Below, in pieces: positions 34,831-43,836 of a stretch of DNA of 64,000 nt. The notes under the pieces are model-generated. The model searched no databases. It was not told where the DNA came from and was given only the letters and a program-made list of their open reading frames with translations. Made by a program: the position numbers and the translations under genes. Within the stretch, counting starts at the first letter, position 1; every line of letters begins with the position of its first letter. Origin of the DNA: Rhodoblastus sp. 17X3. GTDB taxonomy: Bacteria > Pseudomonadota > Alphaproteobacteria > Rhizobiales > Beijerinckiaceae. The stretch covers positions 1 through 64,000 of the forward strand of contig NZ_JASHHX010000009.1 in the NCBI RefSeq assembly GCF_030056575.1, read 5' to 3'.

Positions 34831-35667
34831 ATGACCGCAGTCGCCAAGATCCTTTCCATCGCGGGCTCGGACCCTTCCGGCGGCGCCGGCGTGCAGGGCG
34901 ACATCAAGACCTTCTCCGCGCTGGGCTGTTACGGCATGGCGGCGGTGACGGCGCTCACCGCACAGAACACGCTCGGCGTGCAGGGCGTGCAGGTGGTCGC
35001 TCCCGAATTCGTTGCCGCGCAGATCGAATCGGTCTTTTCCGACATTGCGGTCGACGCGGTGAAGATCGGCATGATCGGCTCGGTCGCGAATGTCGAGGCC
35101 ATCGCCGCGCAATTGCTGCGTTTCAAGGCGGCGAATGTCGTGCTCGATCCGGTCATGGTCGCCACCGGCGGGCATAGTCTCGGTGGCGACGAACTGGTCG
35201 GGCCGATCCGCGACAAGCTGTTTCCGCTGGCGCGGCTGGTGACGCCCAATCTCATCGAGAGCGCGCTGCTGGCGGGCGACCGCATGCCGGAGGAGCCGGG
35301 CGACATGCGCGCGATCGCGCTCAAGCTTCATGCGCTAGGCGCGCCCGCCGTTCTCGTCAAGGGCGGCCATCTGCCCGACGGCGCGGCCTACGACCTGCTC
35401 TATGACGGCGCCGAATTCACGGAATTTTCCGCGCCACGCGTGGCGACGCGCAATAATCACGGCACCGGCTGCGCCTTGTCATCGGCGATCGCGGCGCGGC
35501 TCGGGCAGGGCGCGGAGCTGAAACAGGCCATAGCGGACGCCAAGGCCTTCCTCAGCGGCGCGCTCGAAGCCGGAAAGGCGTTCGAGATCGGGGCCGGTCA
35601 CGGCCCCCCGCACCATTTCTTCGCTCTATGGCGAGATCGCGCCGTTTCCCTCGGGGGAAACGGCTAG
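34831..35667 (+). CDS. thiD: Hydroxymethylpyrimidine/phosphomethylpyrimidine kinase
   Basis: 278 residues with AGGAGG right before the ATG. Makes HMP-PP for thiamine synthesis, in the ribokinase fold. Motifs: ILSIAGSDPSGGAGVQGDIKTFSALGCYGMAAVTAL at the N-terminus, VLDPVMVATGG, and the C-terminal NNHGTGCALSSAIAARL (anion-hole loop with the catalytic Cys/Asp region). It is 8 bp after the tonB-type gene. Its last codons form a strong hairpin (35641-35664). Confidence 0.95.
   Translation: MTAVAKILSIAGSDPSGGAGVQGDIKTFSALGCYGMAAVTALTAQNTLGVQGVQVVAPEFVAAQIESVFSDIAVDAVKIGMIGSVANVEAIAAQLLRFKAANVVLDPVMVATGGHSLGGDELVGPIRDKLFPLARLVTPNLIESALLAGDRMPEEPGDMRAIALKLHALGAPAVLVKGGHLPDGAAYDLLYDGAEFTEFSAPRVATRNNHGTGCALSSAIAARLGQGAELKQAIADAKAFLSGALEAGKAFEIGAGHGPPHHFFALWRDRAVSLGGNG
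35641..35664 (+). terminator. Hairpin at the end of thiD
   Basis: GCCGTTTCCC (35641-35650) pairs perfectly with GGGAAACGGC (35655-35664) over tcgg, and the TAG stop follows at once at 35665-35667. It overlaps coding sequence. The core of a possible repeat element follows directly. Confidence 0.45.
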
Positions 35668-35718
35668 GGGCGAATGCTCGCGACCAGCAAAAGAAACTCG
35701 ATCAGACCCGTCTGATCG
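35666..35718. repeat. Possible third copy of the AGGRGCGAATGC hairpin element
   Basis: AGGGGCGAATGC (35666-35677) matches the first 12 bases of the core in copies 1 and 2 with one change. Upstream is the thiD hairpin and downstream the palindrome CGATCAGAC-cc-GTCTGATCG (35699-35718), whose right half covers the end of the convergent NlpC gene. The second box (GATGYGAGGG) is missing, so this is a degenerate or partial copy at best. Confidence 0.35.
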
Positions 35719-36550
35719 CCGTGATGTCCGAGCCATTGTTGGAACGGACGCGGTCGCGAACGGCCGAGAGCAATTCGCTGGCGACGGTCATGCTATGGGC
35801 GTTGGCGTGAATCAGCAGCTGCTCGTTCTGCATGATGCCGACATGGCCGGGCCAGAACACAAGATCGCCGCGCCGCACGCCGCGCAGGTTTTCCCCGACA
35901 TTGGCGGGGCGGCCGAGCTGGGTCTCCATCATGTCGGTGTCGCGCGGCGCGGCGACGCCCACCGCCGCGAGCGTCACCTGGACGAGGCCCGAGCAGTCGA
36001 TCCCGACATCGGTCTTGCCGCCCCAGAGATAGGGCGTGTGGAGGAACATTTCGGCCAGACCGGCGAAATCGCTCAGCGGCCTGTTGTTCGGGGCCAGATG
36101 ACGCGTGAAAATGAAGCCGCCGGTATGGGTTTCCGCGAAATTGCCGGTGGCTGAGATGATCTGCACCTCGGCGTTGAAGGGCAGGGCGTCGAGCGGCGGG
36201 GATTTAAGATCCGGCGCCGAATAGACGAGGGTGTGGCGCGAGCGCACGCGATGGTTGGGCTTTGCGATCCGCTCGGTGAGGGCGTGGGATTCGACATAGC
36301 CTACATAGCGGTCGCGATCGAGCTGGCACCAGCTCCAGCCGTTCTTATCCTCATAGACGATCAGCGTCTCGCCATGGAGAGCCTGGGTGTCGGTGGCGGC
36401 CTCGTCGGACGGGGAGCGGCGCAGATCCGCATAGGAGGCGCTGACCTGCATACGGCGGCCGGGAACATAGGTTTCCGCCTGTACGGTGTCGCGCAGATGT
36501 TCGGCGGCGAGATCGGGCCGCGCCGGCGTCAGTCTCTGGTCGTAATTCAA
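35702..36550 (-). CDS. NlpC/P60 family cell-wall hydrolase with SH3-like domains
   Basis: 282 residues from TTG 36550 (GGGAG 7 bp upstream). Two bacterial SH3-like domains (about 35-95 and 100-155) come before the NlpC/P60 papain-like domain (about 160-275): catalytic Cys in VGIDCSGLVQVTL, His in WPGHVGIMQ and the third polar residue in LIHANAHS. Hydrolyses peptide bonds in peptidoglycan stems or fragments. No signal peptide is visible, so it may act on recycled murein peptides in the cytoplasm. It follows the M17 aminopeptidase at 56 bp, a natural pairing for peptide breakdown. Confidence 0.88.
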   Translation of the reverse strand: MNYDQRLTPARPDLAAEHLRDTVQAETYVPGRRMQVSASYADLRRSPSDEAATDTQALHGETLIVYEDKNGWSWCQLDRDRYVGYVESHALTERIAKPNHRVRSRHTLVYSAPDLKSPPLDALPFNAEVQIISATGNFAETHTGGFIFTRHLAPNNRPLSDFAGLAEMFLHTPYLWGGKTDVGIDCSGLVQVTLAAVGVAAPRDTDMMETQLGRPANVGENLRGVRRGDLVFWPGHVGIMQNEQLLIHANAHSMTVASELLSAVRDRVRSNNGSDITAIRRV

Positions 36551-36606
36551 TTCTTCACTCCCGCCCGCCCGTCGGGGCAGACCGTATAGATATTACCCTT
36601 TTCGGG

Positions 36607-38016
36607 TTACCGAAGCTTTGCTGCGCCGAATTTCTCGCGCGCCAGGCTGAGGATGAGCCGCGCCGCCTGGGCTTCGCCGCCCTCCGGCCGGCCGGGCCGC
36701 GCGGACGGGGTCCAGCCGTAGACGTCGAAATGGACCCAGGCCCCTGCCTTGCCGACGAAGCGGCGCAGGAATAGAGCCGCCGTGATGGAGCCAGCCATGC
36801 CGCCGGCCGGCGCATTGGTCAGGTCCGCGATCTTGCCGTCGAGCTTTGCATCATAGGCGCTCCACAGCGGCAGACGCCAGACCGGATCGTTCACAGCCTC
36901 GCCATGGCGCGCGATGTCGGCGGCCAGTGCGTCGTCATCGGTAAAGAAGGGCGGCAGGTCAGGTCCGAGCGCGACGCGGGCGGCGCCGGTGAGCGTGGCG
37001 AAATCGAGCAGGAGCTCCGGCTCGTCCTCGTCGGCGAGCGCCAGCGCGTCGGCGAGAATCAGGCGGCCTTCCGCGTCGGTGTTGCCGATCTCGACCGTGA
37101 GGCCCTTGCGCGAGGGATAGACGTCGCCGGGGCGGAACGCCTCGCCCGAGACGGAATTCTCGACAATGGGAATGAGCAGCCGCAGCGACGCGTCGATATC
37201 CGCCGCCATGATCATGGCGGCCGCAGCAAGCGCCGTGGCGGCGCCGCCCATGTCCTTCTTCATCAGGCCCATGGCGCTTTCCGGCTTGATGTCGAGGCCG
37301 CCGGAATCGAAACAGACGCCCTTGCCGACCAGAGCCAGCTTGCGCGCCCGCTCCGGCTTCCAGCGCAATTCGACCAGGCGCGGCGCGCGCGGCGAACCCT
37401 TGCCGACCGCGTGGATGAGCGGAAAGCCCTGCTCCAGCGCCTCGCCGCGAGTGACCTCGACGCTGGCGCCGAAACGCTCCGCGACGGCGCGAATGGCGGC
37501 TTCCAGCTCGTCGGGGCCGAGATCGTTGGCGGGCGTGTCGATGAGGTCGCGCCCCAAAGCGATGCAGCTGGCGATGGTCTCGATCGCGGCGGCGTCGATT
37601 CCTTCGGGCGCGATCAGGCGCGGCGCTTCGCGCCGGCTCTTGTAGCGGGCGTAGAGCCGCCCGCCAAGGAGGAAGGCGAGCGCGGCGAGATCTGGCCTGA
37701 CCGGCGCCGAGGCGAGGCGATAGGCGCCGGAGGGCAGCAGGCCCGCCAGGGCGCCGAGCTGGAATGGATCGGCCTTGGCGCTCGCGTCGATGAAGAAGAC
37801 GGCGCCCGGCCCGCCCCCCGACGTCACGAACCAGAGCAGGCGGCCATTCTTGGCCTCGAACCCGGTCGCGGCGGCGAATCGAAGCGCCTCCGGCGGGAGA
37901 TCTGGCGCCGTTTCGGGCGCCTTCAGCGCGGCGGCGAAGGACTTGGCCTCGGCCAGCCAGACGGGGACGCCATCTTCCCCGGGCTTCGCGAAATTCAGGG
38001 CAGGCAATTCAAACAT
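36607..38016 (-). CDS. Leucyl aminopeptidase family protein (M17)
   Basis: 469 residues from ATG 38016. Two-zinc cytoplasmic aminopeptidase. Signature NTDAEGRLILADAL and the metal/active-site stretch VGKGVCFDSGGLDIKPESAMGLMKKDMGGAA are present. The N-terminal domain is about 160 residues. The proline at DLIDTPANDLGP is also a typical M17 feature. In an operon with the NlpC/P60 gene. It is divergent from tadD, with a 16-bp direct repeat in the shared gap. Confidence 0.92.
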   Translation of the reverse strand: MFELPALNFAKPGEDGVPVWLAEAKSFAAALKAPETAPDLPPEALRFAAATGFEAKNGRLLWFVTSGGGPGAVFFIDASAKADPFQLGALAGLLPSGAYRLASAPVRPDLAALAFLLGGRLYARYKSRREAPRLIAPEGIDAAAIETIASCIALGRDLIDTPANDLGPDELEAAIRAVAERFGASVEVTRGEALEQGFPLIHAVGKGSPRAPRLVELRWKPERARKLALVGKGVCFDSGGLDIKPESAMGLMKKDMGGAATALAAAAMIMAADIDASLRLLIPIVENSVSGEAFRPGDVYPSRKGLTVEIGNTDAEGRLILADALALADEDEPELLLDFATLTGAARVALGPDLPPFFTDDDALAADIARHGEAVNDPVWRLPLWSAYDAKLDGKIADLTNAPAGGMAGSITAALFLRRFVGKAGAWVHFDVYGWTPSARPGRPEGGEAQAARLILSLAREKFGAAKLR

Positions 38017-38065
38017 CGAAAATGGCGCTCCGTCCGGCGGCGCAGGGCCCTGAAGGCCCCGGCGC

Positions 38066-38100
38066 ATTAACGCTCTATTAGTCTATTAACGCTCTATTAG
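38066..38100. promoter_or_regulatory. Twin 16-bp direct repeat, near-CtrA boxes, between the M17 gene and tadD
   Basis: ATTAACGCTCTATTAG occurs at 38066-38081 and again at 38085-38100, three bases apart. Each contains TTAA-N7-TTAG, one base off the CtrA box TTAA-N7-TTAA. GGTTAACG follows at once. It lies about 65-100 bp upstream of the tadD start. Confidence 0.45.
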
Positions 38101-38165
38101 GGTTAACGAAATATTCATTGCAACTGAAGCACGAAACAGCCTCTGCGGCTGGGGGAAAGCGGAAC

Positions 38166-38996
38166 ATGGGTGGAGCCTTCATCAAGCCGCGCGCGCTCGG
38201 CGGCGTCGCCATTGTCGCGCTGCTGGCTCTTTCGGGCTGCAAGACGATGAGCGTGGACGACATGACCGCCTCGATCGGGGCGCCAAGCAAGCCGGCTTCG
38301 TCCTCGCCGCAGGATTTGCGCGCCTTTTCCGAGCAATTGCAACAACGCTACGAAGCGCATCCCGACGACAAGCGGATCGCGATGGCCTATGCGAAATCGC
38401 TGCGCGCCCGCGATCTCAACGATCAGGCGGCGGCGGTGCTGCAGAATGTCGCGATCAAATATCCGCGCGACCGCGAAGTCCTCGCCGCCTATGGCAAGGC
38501 GCTGGCCGACGCCGGCCAGTTGCAGCAGGCGCAGGGCGTGCTCGAAGGCGCCGATTCGCCCGACGATCCCAACTGGTCGGTGGTCTCCACGCGCGGCTCG
38601 ATCGCGGACCAGCTCGGCGACCACAAGGCGGCGCAGAACTATTACGAAACAGCGCTGAAAATCGCGCCCGGCGAGCCTTCGGTTCTTTCCAACCTGGGCC
38701 TGTCCTACGCCCTGGCGCGCGATCTGCCGCAGGCTGAAAGCGTGTTGCGCGAGGCTTCGTCGAGCCCTCGCGCCGACATGCGGGTGCGGCAGAACCTCGC
38801 TTTGGTGCTGGCCTTGCGGGGCAAGTTCCCGGAAGCCGAGCAGGTGTCGGAGCGCGATTTGCCGCCACAGCAGGCCAAGGAAAATGTCGCGGCGATTCGC
38901 CAGATGATTTCGCAATCCAACGCCTGGCGCGACATCCAGACCGCATCGGCCGGCAAGAAGTTGGAGCGGATGAACCTCGACGCCGCCGCGCGCTGA
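38166..38996 (+). CDS. tadD: Tetratricopeptide-repeat lipoprotein, TadD-like pilotin
   Basis: 276 residues from ATG 38166 (an ATG at 38118 is possible). Lipoprotein signal: hydrophobic VAIVALLALSG followed by the lipobox LLALSGC-K. TPR repeats fill about 50-250 (KYPRDREVLAAYGKALADAGQLQQAQ; VLSNLGLSYALARDLPQAESVLREA). TadD proteins help place the secretin or pilus machinery. It lies beside the tad genes, convergent with tadC. A strong terminator follows. Confidence 0.85.
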   Translation: MGGAFIKPRALGGVAIVALLALSGCKTMSVDDMTASIGAPSKPASSSPQDLRAFSEQLQQRYEAHPDDKRIAMAYAKSLRARDLNDQAAAVLQNVAIKYPRDREVLAAYGKALADAGQLQQAQGVLEGADSPDDPNWSVVSTRGSIADQLGDHKAAQNYYETALKIAPGEPSVLSNLGLSYALARDLPQAESVLREASSSPRADMRVRQNLALVLALRGKFPEAEQVSERDLPPQQAKENVAAIRQMISQSNAWRDIQTASAGKKLERMNLDAAAR

Positions 38997-39029
38997 CGAC
39001 GCCTTTTCTCTTCCCCGCGAAATAAATCA

Positions 39030-39057
39030 GGCGGCCCGTTTTGCGGGCCGCCTTTTT
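39030..39057 (+). terminator. Rho-independent terminator after tadD
   Basis: GGCGGCCCG (39030-39038) pairs with CGGGCCGCC (39044-39052) over ttttg, followed by TTTTT. It lies 34 bp after the tadD stop. It would stop tadD transcription before it runs into the convergent tadC. Confidence 0.85.
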
Positions 39058-39073
39058 CTGGCTCTAGGCCTTG

Positions 39074-40048
39074 TCAGTAGTTGCGCGAGATCTGGATGGC
39101 CGCCGGCGTCAGGATGACGGCAAAGAGAACGGGCAGGAAGAACAGGATCATCGGCACGGTCAGCTTCGGCGGCAGCGACGCCGCTTTTTTCTCGGCTTCC
39201 ATCATGCGCTGGTCGCGCGATTCCTGGGAGACCACGCGCAGCGCGGTGCCGAGCGGCGTGCCGTATTTCTCGGCCTGGATGAGCGAGGTAACGATGTTCT
39301 TCACGCCGTCGAGTCCGGTCCGCTTGTAGAAATTGTCATAGGCCGTGCGGCGGTCGGGCAGATAGGACAGCTCGGCCGTGGTCAGGGTGAATTCCTCGGC
39401 GAGCGGGATCGAGCGCACGCCGATTTCCGTGCTGACGCGCCGGAAACTCTGTTCGATCGACATGCCGGATTCGACGCAGATCAGAAGCAGGTCGAGGGCG
39501 TCCGGAAAGGCGCGCCTCATGCTGAACTGGCGCTTCGAAATATTGTTGGCGACGAAGATTTCCGGTCCCTTGAATCCGGCATAGGCGACGCACATCACGA
39601 TCGACAGGCGCATCATGAAGGTCCAGTCGTTTTCGACCAGGACGAAGGCATAGAGCGCGCCGACCAGCAGGAAGGTGATGGGCGTCACGAGCCGGAAGAA
39701 CAGGAAGCCGATTTCGGCCTGCGGGCCGCGATAGCCCGCCATGGTCAGCTTGGCCTTGGCCTGGTCCGTGCCAAGCCATTTCGACAGGCTGAACTTGTCG
39801 ACCACGTCCTTCATATAGGCTTTGGGCGTCTGGCGCAGCTTGCCGGAATTGCGGTTCATCAGCTTTTCGCGCTCGCGCGCGCGGATGCGCTCGCGCTCCG
39901 AGGCGACCAGCTTCATCCGGTCTTCCAGCTTGTCGCCTTCGAGCACGGGCAGGCCGATGGAGATCAGGCTCGCGACGGTGAAGACGCCCACGAGCAAAGC
40001 GACCAGGGTTTTCTGATCCGAAAGTTTTTCGACGAGCAGATTCAGCAT
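39074..40048 (-). CDS. tadC: Tad pilus inner-membrane platform protein
   Basis: 324 residues. T2SSF-like domain in the C-terminal half (FRRVSTEIGVRSIPLAEEFTLTTAELSYLPDRRTAYDNFYKRTGLDG) and membrane segments at about 13-35, 125-150, 160-175 and 300-320. Works with TadB as the platform on which CpaF acts to build or retract Flp fibres. Last gene of the minus-strand tad order. Confidence 0.93.
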   Translation of the reverse strand: MLNLLVEKLSDQKTLVALLVGVFTVASLISIGLPVLEGDKLEDRMKLVASERERIRAREREKLMNRNSGKLRQTPKAYMKDVVDKFSLSKWLGTDQAKAKLTMAGYRGPQAEIGFLFFRLVTPITFLLVGALYAFVLVENDWTFMMRLSIVMCVAYAGFKGPEIFVANNISKRQFSMRRAFPDALDLLLICVESGMSIEQSFRRVSTEIGVRSIPLAEEFTLTTAELSYLPDRRTAYDNFYKRTGLDGVKNIVTSLIQAEKYGTPLGTALRVVSQESRDQRMMEAEKKAASLPPKLTVPMILFFLPVLFAVILTPAAIQISRNY

Positions 40049-40081
40049 CGCGAGCAGCCTTGCTTGGTCCCGCGCCCGACG

Positions 40082-41068
40082 TCAGATGTCGAACGCAATC
40101 ATTTTCTGCATGATGAATATGCCGAACCCCATGACGGCCGCGCAGATCGCCAGGACGACGCGGCCGGTTTCGGTGATCCAGAGCAGTTCGATGTAACGCG
40201 GGCTCGTCACATAGACGAGCAGACCGACGACGATCGGCAGGGCGCCGATGATCATGGCCGAGGCCTTGGCCTCGGAGGAAATCGCCTTCACCTTGTCGCG
40301 CATCTTCTTGCGTTCGCGCAGCACGCGCGAAAGATTGGTCAGCGCTTCCGCGAGATTGCCGCCCGATTTCTGCTGGATGGCGATCACGATTGCGAAGAAA
40401 TTTGCTTCGGGCGTGGGAATGCGCTGGGGCATGCGCTCAACGGCCTCTGCGATTGAAAGGCCGAGCGTCTGGGCCTCGACGATCTGGCGGAATTCCGAGC
40501 GCACCGGCTCGCCGGATTCAGCCGCGATGATCCGGACGCAATCGTTCAGCGGCAGGCCGGCCCGGACGCCGCGGATGATAACGTCGATGGCGTTGGGAAA
40601 CTCGATGCCGAATTTCTTCATGCGCCGGTTGGTGACGAATTTCAAAATGAAATTGGGCAGGCCGAAGCCGCCGATGACGACGCCAGCGAGCGCGACCGGC
40701 GCGCTGCGGGTGATGACGAACAGCAGCAGGGTGACGACGAGGGCCGCGCCGGCTGAGGCGGCGATGAAATTCGTGCGGGTGAGTTCGAGACCCGATTGCG
40801 CGATGCGGGTCTCCAGCGTGATCTTTTTCTTCTCGGCGCTGCGCTGTTCGAGCTCCTTGAGGCTGTCCGTCACCTGCTTGCGGCGCGCGGTCGCGTCCAC
40901 GATCCTTTCGGCGCCGGTGGCGCGTCGCCCGCCCGCGCGCGCGGTGATCTGCGCATGACGCTTTTCCGCGAGCGCCTCACCGGTCAGATAGGGGAAGACG
41001 AAGATGTAGAACACCCCCGCGATGGAGACCACGAAAAGGGCGATGATGAGAAAAGAGCGAAGGTCCAT
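40082..41068 (-). CDS. tadB: Tad pilus inner-membrane platform protein
   Basis: 328 residues. Membrane segment near the N-terminus (about 6-25), a helical basic-acidic region (residues 30-90 with many Lys/Arg), then the T2SSF domain (about 170-300): FPNAIDVIIRGVRAGLPLNDCVRIIAAE and KSGGNLAEALTNLSRVLRERKKMRDKVKAISSEAKASA, both typical of TadB. Lies 33 bp before tadC. Confidence 0.94.
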   Translation of the reverse strand: MDLRSFLIIALFVVSIAGVFYIFVFPYLTGEALAEKRHAQITARAGGRRATGAERIVDATARRKQVTDSLKELEQRSAEKKKITLETRIAQSGLELTRTNFIAASAGAALVVTLLLFVITRSAPVALAGVVIGGFGLPNFILKFVTNRRMKKFGIEFPNAIDVIIRGVRAGLPLNDCVRIIAAESGEPVRSEFRQIVEAQTLGLSIAEAVERMPQRIPTPEANFFAIVIAIQQKSGGNLAEALTNLSRVLRERKKMRDKVKAISSEAKASAMIIGALPIVVGLLVYVTSPRYIELLWITETGRVVLAICAAVMGFGIFIMQKMIAFDI

Positions 41069-41086
41069 AGCGTCAGATCTCCGGCT

Positions 41087-42532
41087 TTATTCCCTGACTT
41101 CGGAAGCGTCGAGAGCGGCGGCGAGGCGTTCTTCCTCGCCAAAATAGCGCGCGCGGTCCCAGAAGCGCGGACGTCCGATGCCGGTCGAACGATGACGGCC
41201 CTTCAGCTTGCCGTTGGCGTCCTCGCCGACGATGTCATAGAGGAACAGGTCCTGCGTGATGACCACGTCTCCTTCCAGCCCCATCACCTCGGTAATGTGG
41301 GTGATGCGGCGGGAGCCGTCACGGAGGCGCGCGGCCTGGACGATCACGTCCACCGACGACACGATCATTTCGCGGATCGTGCGCGGGGGCAGGGCGTATC
41401 CGCCCATGGTGATCATGGATTCGAGACGGCTGAGGGCCTCGCGCGGGGAGTTGGCGTGCAGCGTGCCCATCGAGCCGTCGTGGCCGGTGTTCATGGCCTG
41501 AAGCAGATCGAAGGCTTCAGGTCCGCGCACTTCGCCGACGATGATTCGCTCGGGGCGCATACGCAGGCAGTTCTTGACGAGATCGCGCATGGTCACGGCG
41601 CCCTGGCCTTCAAGGTTGGGCGGACGCGTTTCCAGTCGCACCACATGCGGCTGCTGCAATTGCAGTTCCGCGGCGTCTTCGCAGGTGATGACGCGTTCGT
41701 CGAGGTCGATGTAATTGGTGAGGCAATTGAGCAGCGTCGTCTTGCCGGAGCCCGTACCGCCCGAAATCAGCACGTTGCAGCGAACGCGGCCGATGACCTT
41801 GAGGATCTCGCTGCCTTCCGGCGAGATCGACCCGAAGCGGCAGAGCTGATCGAGGGTCAGCTTGTCCTTCTTGAATTTACGAATCGTGAGAGCGGGGCCG
41901 TCGATGGCGAGTGGCGGCGCGATGACGTTGACGCGGGAGCCGTCGAGCAGGCGGGCGTCGCAGATCGGCGAGGCTTCGTCGACGCGGCGGCCGACCTGGC
42001 TGACGATGCGCTGGCAGATGTTCATCAATTGCGCATTGTCGCGGAAGCGCACATTGGTCAGCTGGATCTTGCCGCTGACTTCGATGAAGGTGCGCGTCGC
42101 GCCATTGACCATGATGTCGGCGATGTCGTCGCGCGCGAGCAGGGGCTCCAGCGGGCCGTAGCCGAGAACGTCGTTGCAAATGTCCTCGAGCAGGTCTTCC
42201 TGCTCGGAGATCGACAGCACGACATTCTTGATCGCGATGATCTCATTGACGATGTCGCGGATTTCCTCGCGGGCGTTTTCGGAATCCAGCTTGGACAACT
42301 GCGACAGATCGATCGCCTCGATCAGGGCGCCGAAGATAAGGCTCTTGGTCTGGTAATATTCGTCCGAACGGCGCACTTCCGGCGCCGGCGGCGGCGGCGC
42401 GACAGGCGCGGGTGTTGCGGGCATGGAGGGAGTCCCGGCGGGAGCGAATACTGCTCCTGCGCTGGCGCTGGCCGGCGCCGGCGCGCGCGGCGCCGCGCTC
42501 TGATCGCCCGGACGCTTTCCAAACATCGCCAT
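41087..42532 (-). CDS. cpaF: Tad pilus assembly ATPase, CpaF/TadA
   Basis: 481 residues. Cytoplasmic hexameric ATPase of the type II/IV secretion superfamily that powers Flp pilus assembly. A Pro/Ala-rich N-terminus (about 1-45), an all-helical N-domain, then Walker [16 protein letters not shown], and [64 protein letters not shown], which holds the Walker B and His boxes. Lies 18 bp before tadB. Confidence 0.96.
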   Translation of the reverse strand: MAMFGKRPGDQSAAPRAPAPASASAGAVFAPAGTPSMPATPAPVAPPPPAPEVRRSDEYYQTKSLIFGALIEAIDLSQLSKLDSENAREEIRDIVNEIIAIKNVVLSISEQEDLLEDICNDVLGYGPLEPLLARDDIADIMVNGATRTFIEVSGKIQLTNVRFRDNAQLMNICQRIVSQVGRRVDEASPICDARLLDGSRVNVIAPPLAIDGPALTIRKFKKDKLTLDQLCRFGSISPEGSEILKVIGRVRCNVLISGGTGSGKTTLLNCLTNYIDLDERVITCEDAAELQLQQPHVVRLETRPPNLEGQGAVTMRDLVKNCLRMRPERIIVGEVRGPEAFDLLQAMNTGHDGSMGTLHANSPREALSRLESMITMGGYALPPRTIREMIVSSVDVIVQAARLRDGSRRITHITEVMGLEGDVVITQDLFLYDIVGEDANGKLKGRHRSTGIGRPRFWDRARYFGEEERLAAALDASEVRE

Positions 42533-42582
42533 TCCCGTGCTCCCTGACTCTTACTTCACATCGGATGCGGACGAGGCTCTTT

Positions 42583-43833
42583 TCAGCCCTTGAAAACCGC
42601 CAGAAGCGGCGACAGCAAGCTCTTGCGCTCCCGCTTGACGGCGCTGCGGCCGGTGACCAGGCGGGCGAGATCGCTATAGATGGTCGCGACTTTCGCGCCG
42701 TCTTCGAGCTCCGCGATCATCTGGCCGTTATTGGCGGCGGTCCCGAACAGCTTGGCGTCGAAATTCACGATCGCCGCGAGCTCGGCCTCCACCGCCTTGG
42801 CGAAGTCGGCGGGCGAGATTTCGGGTCGCTTGGGCTGGCCGACGCCGTTTAGCACGATGCGCGGCGCCGGATCGTTGCGGCGGGCGGCGCGAAGATTGTC
42901 GAGCAGGCTCTTGGCGTTGCGCAGGCTGGCAAGCTCCGGCGAGGCGACGATGATCGCCTCGTCCGATGACGACAGCAGCCGGCGCGACCACGCGGTCCAG
43001 ACGTGGGGCAGGTCGAGCACGATATAAGGCGTCGTCGCGCGGAGAATTTCGAGCAAGCCGTCGAAGGCGTTCTCCGGCAGGTCATAGGGGCGGTCGACCG
43101 TAGCCGGCGCGGCGAGGATCGAGAGCTTGTCGCTGCATTTCGACAACAGGCGGTCGACCAGGTTGGAGTCGAGGCGCTCGGGCGAGAAAATCGCCTCCGC
43201 GATGCCTTGCGGCGGATCCTGGTTGAAGTCGAGGCCAGTGGTCCCGAACGCCAGGTCGAGATCGGCGACGACCGTGGCGCTGTCGAGGTCGCGCGCGATC
43301 GACCAGGCGAGATTATGGGCGAGGCAAGAGGAGCCCACGCCGCCCTTGCTGCCCGCCACCGCGATGACGCGGCCCAACGGCGCCGCGAGATCGTGATGAT
43401 AGAGCGACGAGAGCGCGGCGATGAACTCCATCACCCCGAACGGCTCGACCAGATAGTCGCTGACGCCACGCGCGATCAGCTCGCGATAAAGCGTGATGTC
43501 GTTCTGCCGGCCGACGACGATGACCTTGGTGCCGGAATCGCAGAATTCGGCCAGCGCTTCGAGTTGCTCCATCAGGTCGGAGCGCCCGGCGTTGGATTCG
43601 ATCACAATGACGTTCGGCGTCGGCGATGTTCGGTAGGATTCCACGGCGGCGCCGGAGCCGCCCATGTTCACCTTGACGTGGGCCTTTTCCATGCGTCGGT
43701 CGTTGGCGGCCTCGGTGATGAGGGCCGCCAGTTCGACCGTTTCGCAGAAGGCCTGCAGCGAAATCCGCGGCATCGGCGCGATCGACGCCGTGTGCGGGGA
43801 GTGAGCGGGGGGATCGAGAGACTCGCTGGCCAT
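42583..43833 (-). CDS. cpaE: Tad pilus localisation ATPase, CpaE/TadZ
   Basis: 416 residues. An N-terminal receiver-like domain (about 45-140, NVIVIESNAGRSDLMEQLEALAEFCD) and a MinD/ParA-like domain (about 150-400). The P-loop is deviant: AVAGSKGGVGSSCLAHNLA lacks the usual GKT, which is common in TadZ. Places the pilus machine at the cell pole in Caulobacter. Lies 3 bp after cpaD. Confidence 0.92.
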   Translation of the reverse strand: MASESLDPPAHSPHTASIAPMPRISLQAFCETVELAALITEAANDRRMEKAHVKVNMGGSGAAVESYRTSPTPNVIVIESNAGRSDLMEQLEALAEFCDSGTKVIVVGRQNDITLYRELIARGVSDYLVEPFGVMEFIAALSSLYHHDLAAPLGRVIAVAGSKGGVGSSCLAHNLAWSIARDLDSATVVADLDLAFGTTGLDFNQDPPQGIAEAIFSPERLDSNLVDRLLSKCSDKLSILAAPATVDRPYDLPENAFDGLLEILRATTPYIVLDLPHVWTAWSRRLLSSSDEAIIVASPELASLRNAKSLLDNLRAARRNDPAPRIVLNGVGQPKRPEISPADFAKAVEAELAAIVNFDAKLFGTAANNGQMIAELEDGAKVATIYSDLARLVTGRSAVKRERKSLLSPLLAVFKG

Positions 43834-43836
43834 GAC

